In this document: positions 17,114-26,087 of the stretch, in pieces
Layout: each line of letters opens with the position of its first letter
Numbering within the stretch: the first letter of the stretch is position 1
DNA from: Pseudoalteromonas rubra
GTDB lineage: Bacteria > Pseudomonadota > Gammaproteobacteria > Enterobacterales > Alteromonadaceae
Assembly: GCF_005886805.2 (NCBI RefSeq)
Contig: NZ_CP045430.1
Location: 248,001 to 312,000 of the forward strand
Length of the DNA: 64,000 nt
Direction: 5' to 3'
Translations under genes and position numbers: made by a program
Notes under the pieces: model-generated
Told to the model about the DNA's origin: nothing
Databases searched by the model: none
Seen by the model: the letters and a program-made list of their open reading frames with translations, nothing else

Positions 17114-18379
17114 ATGTCCACAGTTTCAAAGCGCTTTTTTATTACACAACCCTGGATTGGCAGTAGTGATGTACTTTTTAAATTAAAGCAGCAGATTAGC
17201 CTGCTCGCTGAAAGTAACTTACCTGTCCACATCATTGGCCAGCCTGGCAGTGGCAAACATTTAGCTGTCAGCCACTTACATTATTTAGATAAGGTTAACT
17301 CACAGCCACTTATCGTTTCTTGTGTGAACCAGTGGGCTGATAATTGCGCGATTAAAAAACTCGACTCTCTTATTGCCCAATCTCTTTCAGGCACGCTATA
17401 TCTAAAGAACATAGATGCGTTAGATACCGGGCAAATAGACGCCATCAAAGACTACTGGCTTAATCTGAATACCAATGTCCAGGCACCAAGACTGATAACT
17501 TCCACTACAATTCAAAAACATCAACAAGCTTTAAAGCACACACCGCAAAACTCATTTTTATACTGGTTACATTATCATAGCCTTAAACTGAATATCCCCA
17601 CACTGGCGCAACGGCGCGAAGACATACCGGCTCTGATAGCCCATTACAAAGCAACCTGCCAGCACATCGCCAAGCTGCAAATAGACGATCAGGCAATGGA
17701 ATGGCTGAAACAATACAGCTGGCCCGGCAATATAAGACAACTAAAACACTGCCTGGATACGCTGTCTATATTGTCTCCCCAACAGGAGATCACCAAACAA
17801 ACACTGATTAAAACGTTGCCGGTCATAGATGATGTACCTACTCAGTATTCAGGGACACTCTCCACATCGACACGCTCAAAAAATAATGAGTTCCTCACTT
17901 TACTTCAGTCTCTTACGGTTTGTAGAGAGCCACATGCATATCACCCCAATAATGCAGCTACAGTACAGCATCCAGTCCCTGTAAACCTGCAAAAAATAGC
18001 CGATAAATCTCACCCCGCCCTTGTCAGAGCACTGCAATATGTGGAAGAAAATTTCAAAAGGCCAGTCAATCTGAGTGAGGTTGCCAGTCATGCGTGTGTC
18101 AGCCCCTCTCACTTGTCATTTTTATTCAAGCGTTATGTAGGCCTGTCATTCAAACAAACTTTGTTAAGACTCAGAATTAAAACAGCCATGACACTGTTGC
18201 GAGAAGACCCTCTGTGCCGGGTCACTGAAGTATGCGATGATGTTGGTTTTTCCGATCTGAGTTTTTTTGTCAGAAAATTCAAATCTGTTGTGGGTGTCAG
18301 CCCGGGAGTTTATCGCGACCAGCATGCCAAACACACTAGCGAAGCGAGCCGTGGTCGTCAGACAACGACAATTTCCTGA
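17114..18379 (+). CDS. NtrC-like AAA domain fused to AraC-type HTH regulator
   Basis: A 421-residue protein. Residues 1-240 resemble the sigma-54 activator ATPase: Walker A GQPGSGKHLA near 42, a GTLYLKNIDAL stretch where a Walker B of the GTLFLDEI type is expected, LAQRREDIPALI, and WPGNIRQL near 203. The acidic Walker B residues are replaced (LKNI) and no GAFTGA loop is visible, so contact with sigma-54 and ATP hydrolysis are doubtful. Residues about 300-395 form an AraC-type double HTH (NLSEVASHACVSPSHLSFLF and VTEVCDDVGFSDLSFFVRKF) instead of the usual Fis-type HTH. The gene has its own ribosome site (AAGGAAATATC before ATG) and follows the XRE-AAA gene after a hairpin. It is probably a DNA-binding regulator; its targets are unknown. 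Confidence 0.8.
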   Translation: MSTVSKRFFITQPWIGSSDVLFKLKQQISLLAESNLPVHIIGQPGSGKHLAVSHLHYLDKVNSQPLIVSCVNQWADNCAIKKLDSLIAQSLSGTLYLKNIDALDTGQIDAIKDYWLNLNTNVQAPRLITSTTIQKHQQALKHTPQNSFLYWLHYHSLKLNIPTLAQRREDIPALIAHYKATCQHIAKLQIDDQAMEWLKQYSWPGNIRQLKHCLDTLSILSPQQEITKQTLIKTLPVIDDVPTQYSGTLSTSTRSKNNEFLTLLQSLTVCREPHAYHPNNAATVQHPVPVNLQKIADKSHPALVRALQYVEENFKRPVNLSEVASHACVSPSHLSFLFKRYVGLSFKQTLLRLRIKTAMTLLREDPLCRVTEVCDDVGFSDLSFFVRKFKSVVGVSPGVYRDQHAKHTSEASRGRQTTTIS

Positions 18380-18556
18380 GGCAATACGTAAAATAATACT
18401 CTATCACTTAATGCTAGCTTGCATGGCGCTCCTTCAGACAAAGAATAAATCCAAAAACTACGTCAAGTGCAGCTCAGCTAACTTATTAGCCGGTAATAAC
18501 ATTCCAACACTTGTAATCCTTAACGAAACAAACAACAAGTGGCTTATAGGGGAAAT

Positions 18557-18578
18557 GCGCAGCGGTTTTACGCTGCGC
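18557..18578 (+). terminator. Terminator between convergent regulator and wrbA
   Basis: GCGCAGCG and CGCTGCGC form an 8-bp stem with a GTTTTA loop, followed by CGTATTTTG. It lies just past the 3' end of wrbA on the other strand, so it can serve both genes. Confidence 0.65.
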
Positions 18579-18592
18579 CGTATTTTGTGCCA

Positions 18593-19189
18593 TTAGGCTA
18601 ATTTGGCAGCAATACCCGCTACATGCTGCCCCTGGAACTTAGCCAGGGCGATTTCTTTATCTGAAGGTTGACGACTGCCATCAGCCCCCGCAATACAGGC
18701 AGCCCCCAATGGTGAGCCGCCTCTGACTTCTGAGATATCCGTTAACTCAGCCGCTGCATAAGGTAACCCAACCACCACCATACCGTGATGGAACAAAGTG
18801 GTATGAAATGACTGTATGGTAGTTTCGTTACCGCCACCTGTACCCGTCGAAGTAAATACACTGCCCACTTTTCCAATCAGCTTGCCTGCAGCCCACAAAC
18901 CTCCGGTTTGATCCAGAAAGTTGCGCATTTGCGACGCCATATTGCCAAATCGCGTGGGGGTGCCAAAAATAATGGCATCATAACCTTCGAGCTCTGCCGG
19001 TGTGGCAATCTCAGCCACCTGATCCAACTTAACCCCGGCATTTTTTGCAACCTCTTCCGGCATTAACTCAGCAACACGTTTAACGGTTACCTCAACACCA
19101 TCAACTGAACCAGCTCCCTCTGCAACGGCATTTGCCATGGTTTCGATGTGGCCGTAGCTTGAATAATATAAAACCAGTACTTTTGTCAT
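18593..19189 (-). CDS. wrbA: NAD(P)H:quinone oxidoreductase, flavodoxin-like
   Basis: A 198-residue WrbA-type flavoprotein, the usual family length, that reduces quinones by two electrons with NAD(P)H and FMN. The FMN phosphate loop is seen as [13 protein letters not shown] at the N terminus. The family segments [25 protein letters not shown], read in parts as GTPTRFGN and DQTGGLW, and [11 protein letters not shown] follow. The ATG at 19189 is chosen because GGAG lies 8 bases before it; longer starts would add a non-family extension. Monocistronic, convergent with the AraC-type regulator. Confidence 0.93.
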   Translation of the reverse strand: MTKVLVLYYSSYGHIETMANAVAEGAGSVDGVEVTVKRVAELMPEEVAKNAGVKLDQVAEIATPAELEGYDAIIFGTPTRFGNMASQMRNFLDQTGGLWAAGKLIGKVGSVFTSTGTGGGNETTIQSFHTTLFHHGMVVVGLPYAAAELTDISEVRGGSPLGAACIAGADGSRQPSDKEIALAKFQGQHVAGIAAKLA

Positions 19190-19327
19190 CTTCATTTCTC
19201 CATGTGCTGTTGAAGGGCTCTCCAACAACCATTGTTTTAACCAACTAAACATGTTTGATTACTTCTTTCGTTAAGTATAGGCATGCATGCCTGTAGACCA
19301 ATGACATCATTACATAGCTGATTAAGA

Positions 19328-19339
19328 ACGTAATTACGT
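19328..19339. promoter_or_regulatory. 12-bp palindrome upstream of wrbA
   Basis: ACGTAATTACGT is a perfect palindrome about 140 bases upstream of the wrbA start, in the gap between wrbA and the DUF3325 gene. It could be an operator for a redox or MarR-like regulator, but no family assignment is possible. Confidence 0.3.
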
Positions 19340-19393
19340 AAAAAGTGATAGGTTTGTTCTAATAAAAAGAATGTTTCAGTCGCATCCCGCCAC

Positions 19394-19690
19394 TTATCTA
19401 CAAAGCCATCTAAGTAGTCTGGGACGATATGTCAAAATAACAACCAGCGTAAACACGACCATAGTTGCACTCCCAAACCAGTATACAAGCCCCCGTGACA
19501 CGCCCCAGACAAAAATACAGACAAACAAAGCGAGCAGGTTCAAACCCGTGCCACTAATACGCAATAACCACAACCGCTGCTTAGACAGGTGTACAGATGG
19601 AGCGGCAACCCGACTAAAGTTACGCTGCATTGCCACGCAGAGCAGCGCAAAACCGAGCAACAATATCATCAGTATCGAAGTGATCAGCAT
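19394..19690 (-). CDS. Small membrane protein, DUF3325-like
   Basis: A 98-residue protein with three hydrophobic segments: 2-20, about 42-62 and 68-88. Such proteins are typically found beside PepSY membrane proteins and DUF3649 proteins in iron-uptake loci. The ATG overlaps the 3' end of the PepSY gene (stop at 19684), so translation is coupled. It is the last gene of the cluster. The biochemical role is unknown. Confidence 0.75.
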   Translation of the reverse strand: MLITSILMILLLGFALLCVAMQRNFSRVAAPSVHLSKQRLWLLRISGTGLNLLALFVCIFVWGVSRGLVYWFGSATMVVFTLVVILTYRPRLLRWLCR

Positions 19691-21252
19691 ACTAACGGCT
19701 CCTTTTTAGCCACAGTGGAGCTTCTATGTTTTCGAGAAACGACCGTCGCCGCCAACCCAAAGCAGCCCGCAAACAACCACATACTGAGATCAAAACCGAG
19801 CATCAACCAGTCAGCGTTCAACAGACTGGTTATGACACTGTGGTGTGTGGTGAGCATATTGACCAGAGGAATAGCAAAATAAACCAGTGCTGCGATCCAA
19901 AGCAAAGTTGACCACTGTTCCCGGCTCCGATTGATTAAACAATACAGACAGCACAGCACCCATGCTGCAAACAACACATGCATCTCCCAGGCAGCCCGGT
20001 CTGGCATATCAGGCGCAAGCAGTCGATTGCTTAAAAAATAACAACCAATCGCAATTGGCAGACCCAGCAAAGCGCCTCTGTTTAGCCTGGCAATTAAAGT
20101 AATGAGTAATGAAGGTGTGGCCTCTTTCATCACTTGCTTTTTAAGCCAGATGATCATCCCAGAGGCAATCATCGCAGCACCAAACAACCCGCAGAGGAAA
20201 TACACCCAGCGCAGATAAATATCGGCAAACAGGCCTTCGTGAAGATGCTCAAGTAGATCATACACTGCAGCAGCCCGCCCTACTTTGCCAGTTGCTATCT
20301 CAACCTCAACCCGCTCTGTACGGGCGTGGTACTTGAGCAATGAGGCAAACTCAACCCCTTCACTGGTTTCAAACCAGATCTCTATGTGTTCAGTGTCAGT
20401 GCCCCTGTCAATAACACCGACAAAGTTGACCGCCTGATCGGTCACTCGCTGTTTTGCATCAGACAGTGCCGTATCTACATTTAGCTGCGCGGGCAAAATC
20501 TCAGTGTCCAGAGTGGTGTAATCCTCCAGCTGAGAAGCATCATAAAACTGACGATGCATCTGCCTGCCTTCACCATACTGACTATCAATGACCTTAGACA
20601 TGGTCACCCCCATGAGCAACATAACGCCGCTGTAGGTAATCATTAAATGAAACGGCAATGGCAATACACTGAAAACATTATGAATATCCAACCAGGAACG
20701 CAGGCCTTTAGCGCTTCGAAAAGTAAAAAACTCTGCAAAAATCTTCCTGTGAATGATCACCCCGGTCACCAAGCCAATTAACATGAGCATGCCTGCCAGA
20801 CTGGTCAGGATATAACCCACCAGCGGCGGCACGTAATGCAAGTTATAGTGCAGCCGGTACAGGGTTTCTCCGCCACTGGTATCGCGGATAGACGTAATGT
20901 CTCCCGTATTTGGCTCAAGCGGCTTCTCATACCACTGACGACGGACCTGTTTCTCTGGGTCGCCGGGCTGTAACCAGGAAATTTCGATGTAAGGATCCCG
21001 TGAGGTAGGCAGGCTCACATACCACTGAGATGCATCATCAGCGTGTTCGCCAAGCTGTGCCATCGCCAAATCAATGGCTTGTTTGTCCGAAATATCATTG
21101 CTTGTGACAATTTCAGGCTTCATCCAGCGGTCAATCTCGTTTTCGAAATAACCGACACTGCCAGTCACAAAGATAAAATATAATAACCAGGCAAACACCA
21201 CGCCGCTCCAGGTGTGCAGCCAGCCCATGGACTGTCGAAACCTTGCTTTCAT
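19684..21252 (-). CDS. PepSY-associated TM-helix membrane protein
   Basis: The chosen ATG gives a product of 522 residues with the typical PepSY_TM start (MKARFRQSMGWLHTWSG, then GSVGYFENEIDRWM). Several membrane spans and large periplasmic loops follow. Family members are frequently found with ferric-siderophore or haem receptors and are suspected to reduce or release iron in the periplasm, without firm proof. The start is set by the overlap with the stop of the DUF3649 gene (ATGA). The frame is open further upstream, but that extension only reads the DUF3649 gene out of frame. Confidence 0.85.
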   Translation of the reverse strand: MKARFRQSMGWLHTWSGVVFAWLLYFIFVTGSVGYFENEIDRWMKPEIVTSNDISDKQAIDLAMAQLGEHADDASQWYVSLPTSRDPYIEISWLQPGDPEKQVRRQWYEKPLEPNTGDITSIRDTSGGETLYRLHYNLHYVPPLVGYILTSLAGMLMLIGLVTGVIIHRKIFAEFFTFRSAKGLRSWLDIHNVFSVLPLPFHLMITYSGVMLLMGVTMSKVIDSQYGEGRQMHRQFYDASQLEDYTTLDTEILPAQLNVDTALSDAKQRVTDQAVNFVGVIDRGTDTEHIEIWFETSEGVEFASLLKYHARTERVEVEIATGKVGRAAAVYDLLEHLHEGLFADIYLRWVYFLCGLFGAAMIASGMIIWLKKQVMKEATPSLLITLIARLNRGALLGLPIAIGCYFLSNRLLAPDMPDRAAWEMHVLFAAWVLCCLYCLINRSREQWSTLLWIAALVYFAIPLVNMLTTHHSVITSLLNADWLMLGFDLSMWLFAGCFGLAATVVSRKHRSSTVAKKEPLVC

Positions 21253-21545
21253 AGGGCCTCCGATACAGAAAGTAAGTGGATTAGGCCATACAGCAAGGCT
21301 ATTAGGGTCGATATCAGCAAAGTTGCACGCCATGCCGTTCTGACTGTAAATACACTGATCACAACCAACGTATAAACAACAAAACTCCACATCATACCGG
21401 CAACGATGCCATCCACTTTGTTATCCCCGGGTAATTGAGAAATGGCTATGGCGGCGAGGTTAGCAATCGCAAATCCGCCAACCAGGGCAAGTAATAGCCG
21501 CCAGCCAAGCGCAAAGGCTTGACCAGGCTTTGCTGATAAGCTCAT
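21249..21545 (-). CDS. Small membrane protein, DUF3649-like
   Basis: A 98-residue protein with three predicted membrane spans (residues 14-36, 46-66 and 72-92). It is preceded by the TonB receptor gene and overlaps the PepSY gene by 4 bases. The trio DUF3649-PepSY-DUF3325 next to a TonB-dependent receptor is a recurring iron-uptake arrangement in proteobacteria. Function unknown. Confidence 0.75.
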   Translation of the reverse strand: MSLSAKPGQAFALGWRLLLALVGGFAIANLAAIAISQLPGDNKVDGIVAGMMWSFVVYTLVVISVFTVRTAWRATLLISTLIALLYGLIHLLSVSEAL

Positions 21546-21582
21546 GATATTAAAACCATATTATGAAGAAACAGACGCCATA

Positions 21583-21614
21583 TCAGCCACAGTCTAAACG
21601 AGCACTATGGCTGA
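21583..21614 (-). other. Hairpin between receptor and DUF3649 genes
   Basis: TCAGCCA and TGGCTGA form a 7-bp stem with an 18-base loop, with no T-run. It may lower expression of the downstream membrane genes relative to the receptor or protect the receptor mRNA end. Confidence 0.3.
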
Positions 21615-21626
21615 GATGATTAGAGG

Positions 21627-23771
21627 TTAGAACTGATAGGTCAGCGTTAAACGAATGTCACGACCGGCTTCTTTGATACCAACCACATTTTCATAGCCAG
21701 GGATATGACCATAGTCGGCGACACTGCCATGACTACGATATGATTCATCGAGCAGGTTCTGAACAGACAAGTCCACTTTTAATGCCTCAAACGGCGCATA
21801 GCTGATGTAAGCATCAACCAGTTGATAACTTGGCTTACTGATGGTTTCCAGTTCAGTGACCCAGCCCAGCTCCATAGAGCGATGGAAAACCTCGATATCA
21901 TTGAGGCTTGCGACATAATTATAATTCCAGCCCAGTTTGATCTGTTCATTCAGGCGGTAGTTAAAATTAACATTGACCGAATCGCCAACTGCATTCCCCA
22001 GCCCGCCATATTCATAGGCGGCCATATCGATACCATTGATTGTAACGGGTTTAGTAGAATCCGGGGCTGCCGGATCTGGCAAGTTAAATACGGCATTATT
22101 CAGTTCAACATCATTATTGTTGTAGCTGATAATCACATCAAAATTATCCGCCTGATATCCTGCAACCAGCTCAAATCCTTTGCTTTCTAACTCACCGATG
22201 TTTTCATAGAAAACGCCTTCTCTGCCTTTAAACTTGTCAAATACCACATCATCTATGGTACTGACATACAATGACGCTTCCAGCATCCAGGTGCCATCGT
22301 TGTATTGCAGACCCAGTTCAGTATTTTCAACCTCTTCAGGGTTCAGGTTTTCATTGGGTGTTAACTCACCGACAGTGAAGGCATCAGCCACCTGCCTGCC
22401 ACGCAGCGCTTCGGCGTAGCCCAACGACAGCTTGAGATTGTCAGCAAGCTCGTACACAAGGCCGACGTTTTTACTGATCCCATCCTGTTTTTCCGTTGAA
22501 AATGCGTTGCTGGTTGTCACTGGATTGCCATTGCCATCTTTTTCGATAACCCAGACACCATCCACTTTCACCCAGTTTGCATCAATACCGCTGTGATCGA
22601 GTTCATAACTGTCATGACGCAAGCCAAAACTCAGCAGTAAATCGTCGCGCATTTGCCAGTGATCCTGCACATAGAGCCCAGTCACTGTGCCATCTTCATC
22701 ATAAATGCCGCCAAAATCGCCATAAGACTCAGAGTCTACTTTGTCATTTTTGCGCTCGATACCATATGTCACGGTGTGCGCACCAATATCACTGGTATTG
22801 CGAATATCAAAGCCGGTCGTTTCAATCGACGCATCCCAGGTATATAACTCACGTTTAAATGATGACTCGGTCTGATAAACCGTGGTTTCTAAATTAACCA
22901 AAGCGCTGTGATACCAGGTATGGTTTAGAACCAAAGTTTCGCGCTCCCCCCAGGATGAGAACAGTGGATCGGTCTGTAGCGGTGCCCAGTTGGTTTGCTT
23001 ACCAAATTTACCTTCTTCTTTGCGACGCTCAAAACTAACAACCAACTCCTGATTGTCAGTCAGTTGCGTATTAACTTTCACAAACCCTAGGGTCTGATCA
23101 GCAGCAGTCCCAGGAATTTCCTGACCATCACCATCTTCCATGTTCTCCCGGCTAACAGTGACATACGAGGCCAGCACACCTATCGAATCGGTGACTTTAC
23201 CGTATAAAGATACGCTTTCTTTGTGGCCATCATTGGTGAAATAACTCGCTTTAACTGTACCGCCAAATCGTTCACTGGCTTTGAGTAAATCATCAGCACT
23301 TTTGGTTTTAAAACGAATAGCACCGCCTACGGCGCCTGAACCTGCCGTTGCCTCACCAGCCCCCGCTTGCACTTCAACGCTACGCAGCAACTCCGGCTCT
23401 ATTGCAACCCGGCCAATATGATGGAACAAGGTACTAGTTTGTGGCGCACCATCCACCGTGACATTCACCATGGAATCTTCCAGACCCCGGACAAAAACCT
23501 TTTGTGCAATCCCCAAGGATCCGCCGACCGTAACCGACGGAGTATGGCGAAAAACGTCTTCCAAGTCGTTCGCCTGATAATTTTCTAACACCTCAGGCGT
23601 GATCTCTGAATTGGTTGTGGCACCAACGACCGCGATCCGCTCTATTTTCTGCTCGTCAGTGTCAGCGTAAGTCTGCGCAGCATAAACGCTGGTTCCAAAA
23701 CCGCTCAAAGCAACCGAACAGGCTAACAAACTTTTTTTAAACAAATGATTTTTATGTGGGGCAAGTGGCAT
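21627..23771 (-). CDS. TonB-dependent outer-membrane receptor (probable iron complex or haem uptake)
   Basis: A 714-residue receptor with a signal peptide ending at VYA near residue 31. A TonB-box-like IERIAVVGA and a plug domain with EDVFRHTPSV, VFVRGLED, VNVTVDGAPQ and GSGAVGGAIRF follow. The 22-strand barrel ends in LTLTYQF with the terminal Phe expected for outer-membrane insertion. Substrate is inferred as iron complex from its neighbours: a two-component system upstream, DUF3649/PepSY/DUF3325 genes downstream, and a Fur-box-like site about 100 bases upstream. The FHHIGR stretch in the plug is histidine-rich, which may point to haem, but this is weak. Confidence 0.88.
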   Translation of the reverse strand: MPLAPHKNHLFKKSLLACSVALSGFGTSVYAAQTYADTDEQKIERIAVVGATTNSEITPEVLENYQANDLEDVFRHTPSVTVGGSLGIAQKVFVRGLEDSMVNVTVDGAPQTSTLFHHIGRVAIEPELLRSVEVQAGAGEATAGSGAVGGAIRFKTKSADDLLKASERFGGTVKASYFTNDGHKESVSLYGKVTDSIGVLASYVTVSRENMEDGDGQEIPGTAADQTLGFVKVNTQLTDNQELVVSFERRKEEGKFGKQTNWAPLQTDPLFSSWGERETLVLNHTWYHSALVNLETTVYQTESSFKRELYTWDASIETTGFDIRNTSDIGAHTVTYGIERKNDKVDSESYGDFGGIYDEDGTVTGLYVQDHWQMRDDLLLSFGLRHDSYELDHSGIDANWVKVDGVWVIEKDGNGNPVTTSNAFSTEKQDGISKNVGLVYELADNLKLSLGYAEALRGRQVADAFTVGELTPNENLNPEEVENTELGLQYNDGTWMLEASLYVSTIDDVVFDKFKGREGVFYENIGELESKGFELVAGYQADNFDVIISYNNNDVELNNAVFNLPDPAAPDSTKPVTINGIDMAAYEYGGLGNAVGDSVNVNFNYRLNEQIKLGWNYNYVASLNDIEVFHRSMELGWVTELETISKPSYQLVDAYISYAPFEALKVDLSVQNLLDESYRSHGSVADYGHIPGYENVVGIKEAGRDIRLTLTYQF

Positions 23772-23858
23772 GATTTACATCTCAGTCAAACAACAAGTTA
23801 AAAGTCTAAATCGGAATTATTGTCATTTAAACTTTTCAGGCAATCACTTTTACAACTG

Positions 23859-25202
23859 TTACATTTGGCAAATAGGAATCATTATCGTAACCAAAAGACC
23901 ACCGGTGCTGGGGTTATGTGCCGAGATACTGGCTCCCACACTCGCCAGATGGCGCTTTGCCAGCGCCAGACCCAGACCAAAACTGTCATTTTCTGCAAGA
24001 CGGGCGTTATCAACACGAAAAAATGGTTCAAACACTTTCTCAAGAAATACCTCCGGGATCCCTGGCCCCTGATCCTGAATTTGAATGCAATACAGCTCAG
24101 ATTGCTGTGTCAGTGTGATCTGCACATGCTTGCCCACCGGCGTGTAACGCAGCGCATTGCGAATAACGTTTTCTACGGCAGGACACAAAGCACGGTGGCA
24201 GCTGTTTTGAACAATAGCGTTAGCGGGAGGGTCGAAAATAATACGCCTGTCGGGAAACTCGAACCTGGCATCCTCCACCAGCACATCGAGCAAGTCCACT
24301 AAGTCGACATTTTCTCTTTTTAGCACTGGTTTTTCATTTTCCAACCAGGCCAGTGTCAATGAATCTTCAACGAGCTTTCTGATCTGAGCAGACTCGCGCG
24401 CGATCCGTGCAAGATGTATCTGAGCATCATCCACATCAAAGCTCTCGACCGCAATGTCGAGACGCGTGAGCGGTGTGCGTAACTCATGAGACAGATCAGC
24501 AATGAGCTGACGCTGGCTGGCGATCAACTCGCCAATTTTGGCCGCCATCTGGTCAAATGTGGCAGCCAGATGAGCAAACTCATCGTTACGTTTTCCTAAA
24601 TATCTGCCTAGCCTGACCTTAAAGTTACCCCGGCTAAACGCCGATGTGGCACTGTCCAGCTTGCGCAGCGGAGTAATAATGTGCTGATAAAGTAGTACTG
24701 ACAGCACAGCTAGCACCCCCATCGGGATCAGGACCTGAAGCAAAAACTTGGTGGTTGCCCAGTAAGTACCGGGGCGCATCCTGCTAGGTAGCTTTATCAA
24801 CAAGCTGGCATTGCTGTGCTCAAAGGGTAATTCCATCACCGGATTTGCGGAAAAATAGAGATGAATCTTCCACTCTATACTGCGCCCAAAATGGTAAGTG
24901 CCAACAATGTCTTTATCTATCGGTTCGCCGGCAAGATGGATCGCCCTGAAACTGGCGACCGATGCCCAGGTCGATTCTTCCGTCATCAGTTGCGCTAACC
25001 AGGCATTCAGTGCCTGGATATTATTAGCCATATAGAGTTGTTCAGACTTGATGCGCCACTGCGTCAGCTCTGCACGATCCGCTTTTGCAATCATGCTCAT
25101 GCTTTCTTCTGTTTTTAATGTCAGTGCATGTAACAGGTAGAAAAATGCCACTAGGCCCGTTGCCACAATTATGCACAACTTCCAGAGAAATGTGCGCTTC
25201 AT
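23859..25202 (-). CDS. Sensor histidine kinase (OmpR-partner type)
   Basis: A 447-residue inner-membrane kinase. One TM segment lies at residues 9-26. A periplasmic sensor region of about 130 residues follows, then a second TM near 155-175 and a HAMP domain. HisKA has the phospho-acceptor His in DLSHELRTPL (near 238). The HATPase domain shows NVIRNALRYTP, DQGPGIP and FGLGLALAKRHL. The ATG overlaps the stop of the response regulator gene by 4 bases, so they form a pair. The gene ends about 90 bases before the iron-type TonB receptor, which suggests it senses a metal or the receptor's substrate. The signal is unknown. Confidence 0.92.
   Translation of the reverse strand: MKRTFLWKLCIIVATGLVAFFYLLHALTLKTEESMSMIAKADRAELTQWRIKSEQLYMANNIQALNAWLAQLMTEESTWASVASFRAIHLAGEPIDKDIVGTYHFGRSIEWKIHLYFSANPVMELPFEHSNASLLIKLPSRMRPGTYWATTKFLLQVLIPMGVLAVLSVLLYQHIITPLRKLDSATSAFSRGNFKVRLGRYLGKRNDEFAHLAATFDQMAAKIGELIASQRQLIADLSHELRTPLTRLDIAVESFDVDDAQIHLARIARESAQIRKLVEDSLTLAWLENEKPVLKRENVDLVDLLDVLVEDARFEFPDRRIIFDPPANAIVQNSCHRALCPAVENVIRNALRYTPVGKHVQITLTQQSELYCIQIQDQGPGIPEVFLEKVFEPFFRVDNARLAENDSFGLGLALAKRHLASVGASISAHNPSTGGLLVTIMIPICQM
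23868..23886 (-). promoter_or_regulatory. Fur-box-like site upstream of the TonB receptor
   Basis: On the minus strand GATAATGATTCCTATTTGC agrees with the 19-bp Fur consensus at 13 positions, including the first nine. It lies in the last codons of the sensor kinase gene, about 100 bases before the receptor start, so a separate iron-repressed promoter is plausible. Confidence 0.5.
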
Positions 25203-25882
25203 TTAAAACAGTACCCTTGACCATGCACCGTTTGCAGCCGCTCGCCATACCAGTTGGCATCATTGAGCTTTCTGCGTACCCGGCTTAAATGCATATCCAG
25301 GCTGCGATCATATGCGCCAAGCTTTTTGTTCAATACCGACAAATAAAGGTCAGCCTTAGGGACTATAGTATTTTGCTGTGACATGAGTGCCCACAGCAGT
25401 TTGAACTGGATCGGCGTAAAATCCAGCGGTTCACCATGCAGTGTTATAGACTGCGTTTGCAGTGCGAGCCTGAGACCGTCCACAGTAATTTCAGATTGAG
25501 TGATGGGTGCAGTATTACCATGACTACGCTTCAACAGGCGCTCAATTCTCAGTAATAACTCTGTCGCGTTAAAAGGCTTTGCTACGTAGTCATCCGCACC
25601 ATGACTGAGGCCCACAATCCTTTCTTCTTCTGCGCCTTTGGCGGAGACCATGATCACTGGCTGCTGGCTCGATTCGCGCAGTTTTTGCAGCAAAGTAACC
25701 CCATCAAGTTTAGGTAACATTTTATCCAGCAAGATCAAATGGTGCTGCTGCGTCCTTGCCACTTCAAGTCCCCGTTCCCCGTCAAAGCATTGATCTATGT
25801 GATAGCCCGCTTTACGCAATAAATCAGCCAGATAAACGCTTAGCGTATTGTCGTCTTCGATTAAGAGTATTTTTTGTACCAC
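25199..25882 (-). CDS. OmpR-family response regulator
   Basis: A 227-residue protein: receiver domain with acidic pocket (IEDD), phospho-acceptor D53 in LILLDKMLP, and conserved Lys in AKPFN near 103. The C-terminal winged helix has LDFTPIQFKLL and DMHLSRVRRKL with a final GQGYCF. The start is a GTG at 25882 with GGGG upstream. It leads the kinase by a 4-base overlap and sits directly downstream of a strong Fur-box-like sequence, so the system itself may be iron-repressed. It probably controls the receptor and membrane genes that follow, or the divergent rebB-like gene; neither is proven. Confidence 0.92.
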   Translation of the reverse strand: MVQKILLIEDDNTLSVYLADLLRKAGYHIDQCFDGERGLEVARTQQHHLILLDKMLPKLDGVTLLQKLRESSQQPVIMVSAKGAEEERIVGLSHGADDYVAKPFNATELLLRIERLLKRSHGNTAPITQSEITVDGLRLALQTQSITLHGEPLDFTPIQFKLLWALMSQQNTIVPKADLYLSVLNKKLGAYDRSLDMHLSRVRRKLNDANWYGERLQTVHGQGYCFK

Positions 25883-25898
25883 ACACGGCCCCGATAAT

Positions 25899-25917
25899 AA
25901 AAATGATAATCAGTTGC
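25899..25917. promoter_or_regulatory. Fur-box-like site in the response regulator promoter
   Basis: AAAAATGATAATCAGTTGC contains ATGATAATCA, the exact core of the Fur consensus, and matches 14 of 19 positions. It lies 17 bases before the response regulator start and about 170 bases before the divergent rebB-like gene. Confidence 0.55.
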
Positions 25918-26087
25918 AGATAGGCATAATAAGGACAGACACTGTAAATGTAAATTGTACACACATGAGGAATAGTGATGTTTGCGCAACTAGCTGATAA
26001 ACATATCTGTAATAGGGTGTAATCGTACAGAAGTTAAGACTGAACCATAATAATGAGGCACTTATAACCCCGACAAGGAGTAAGCTC

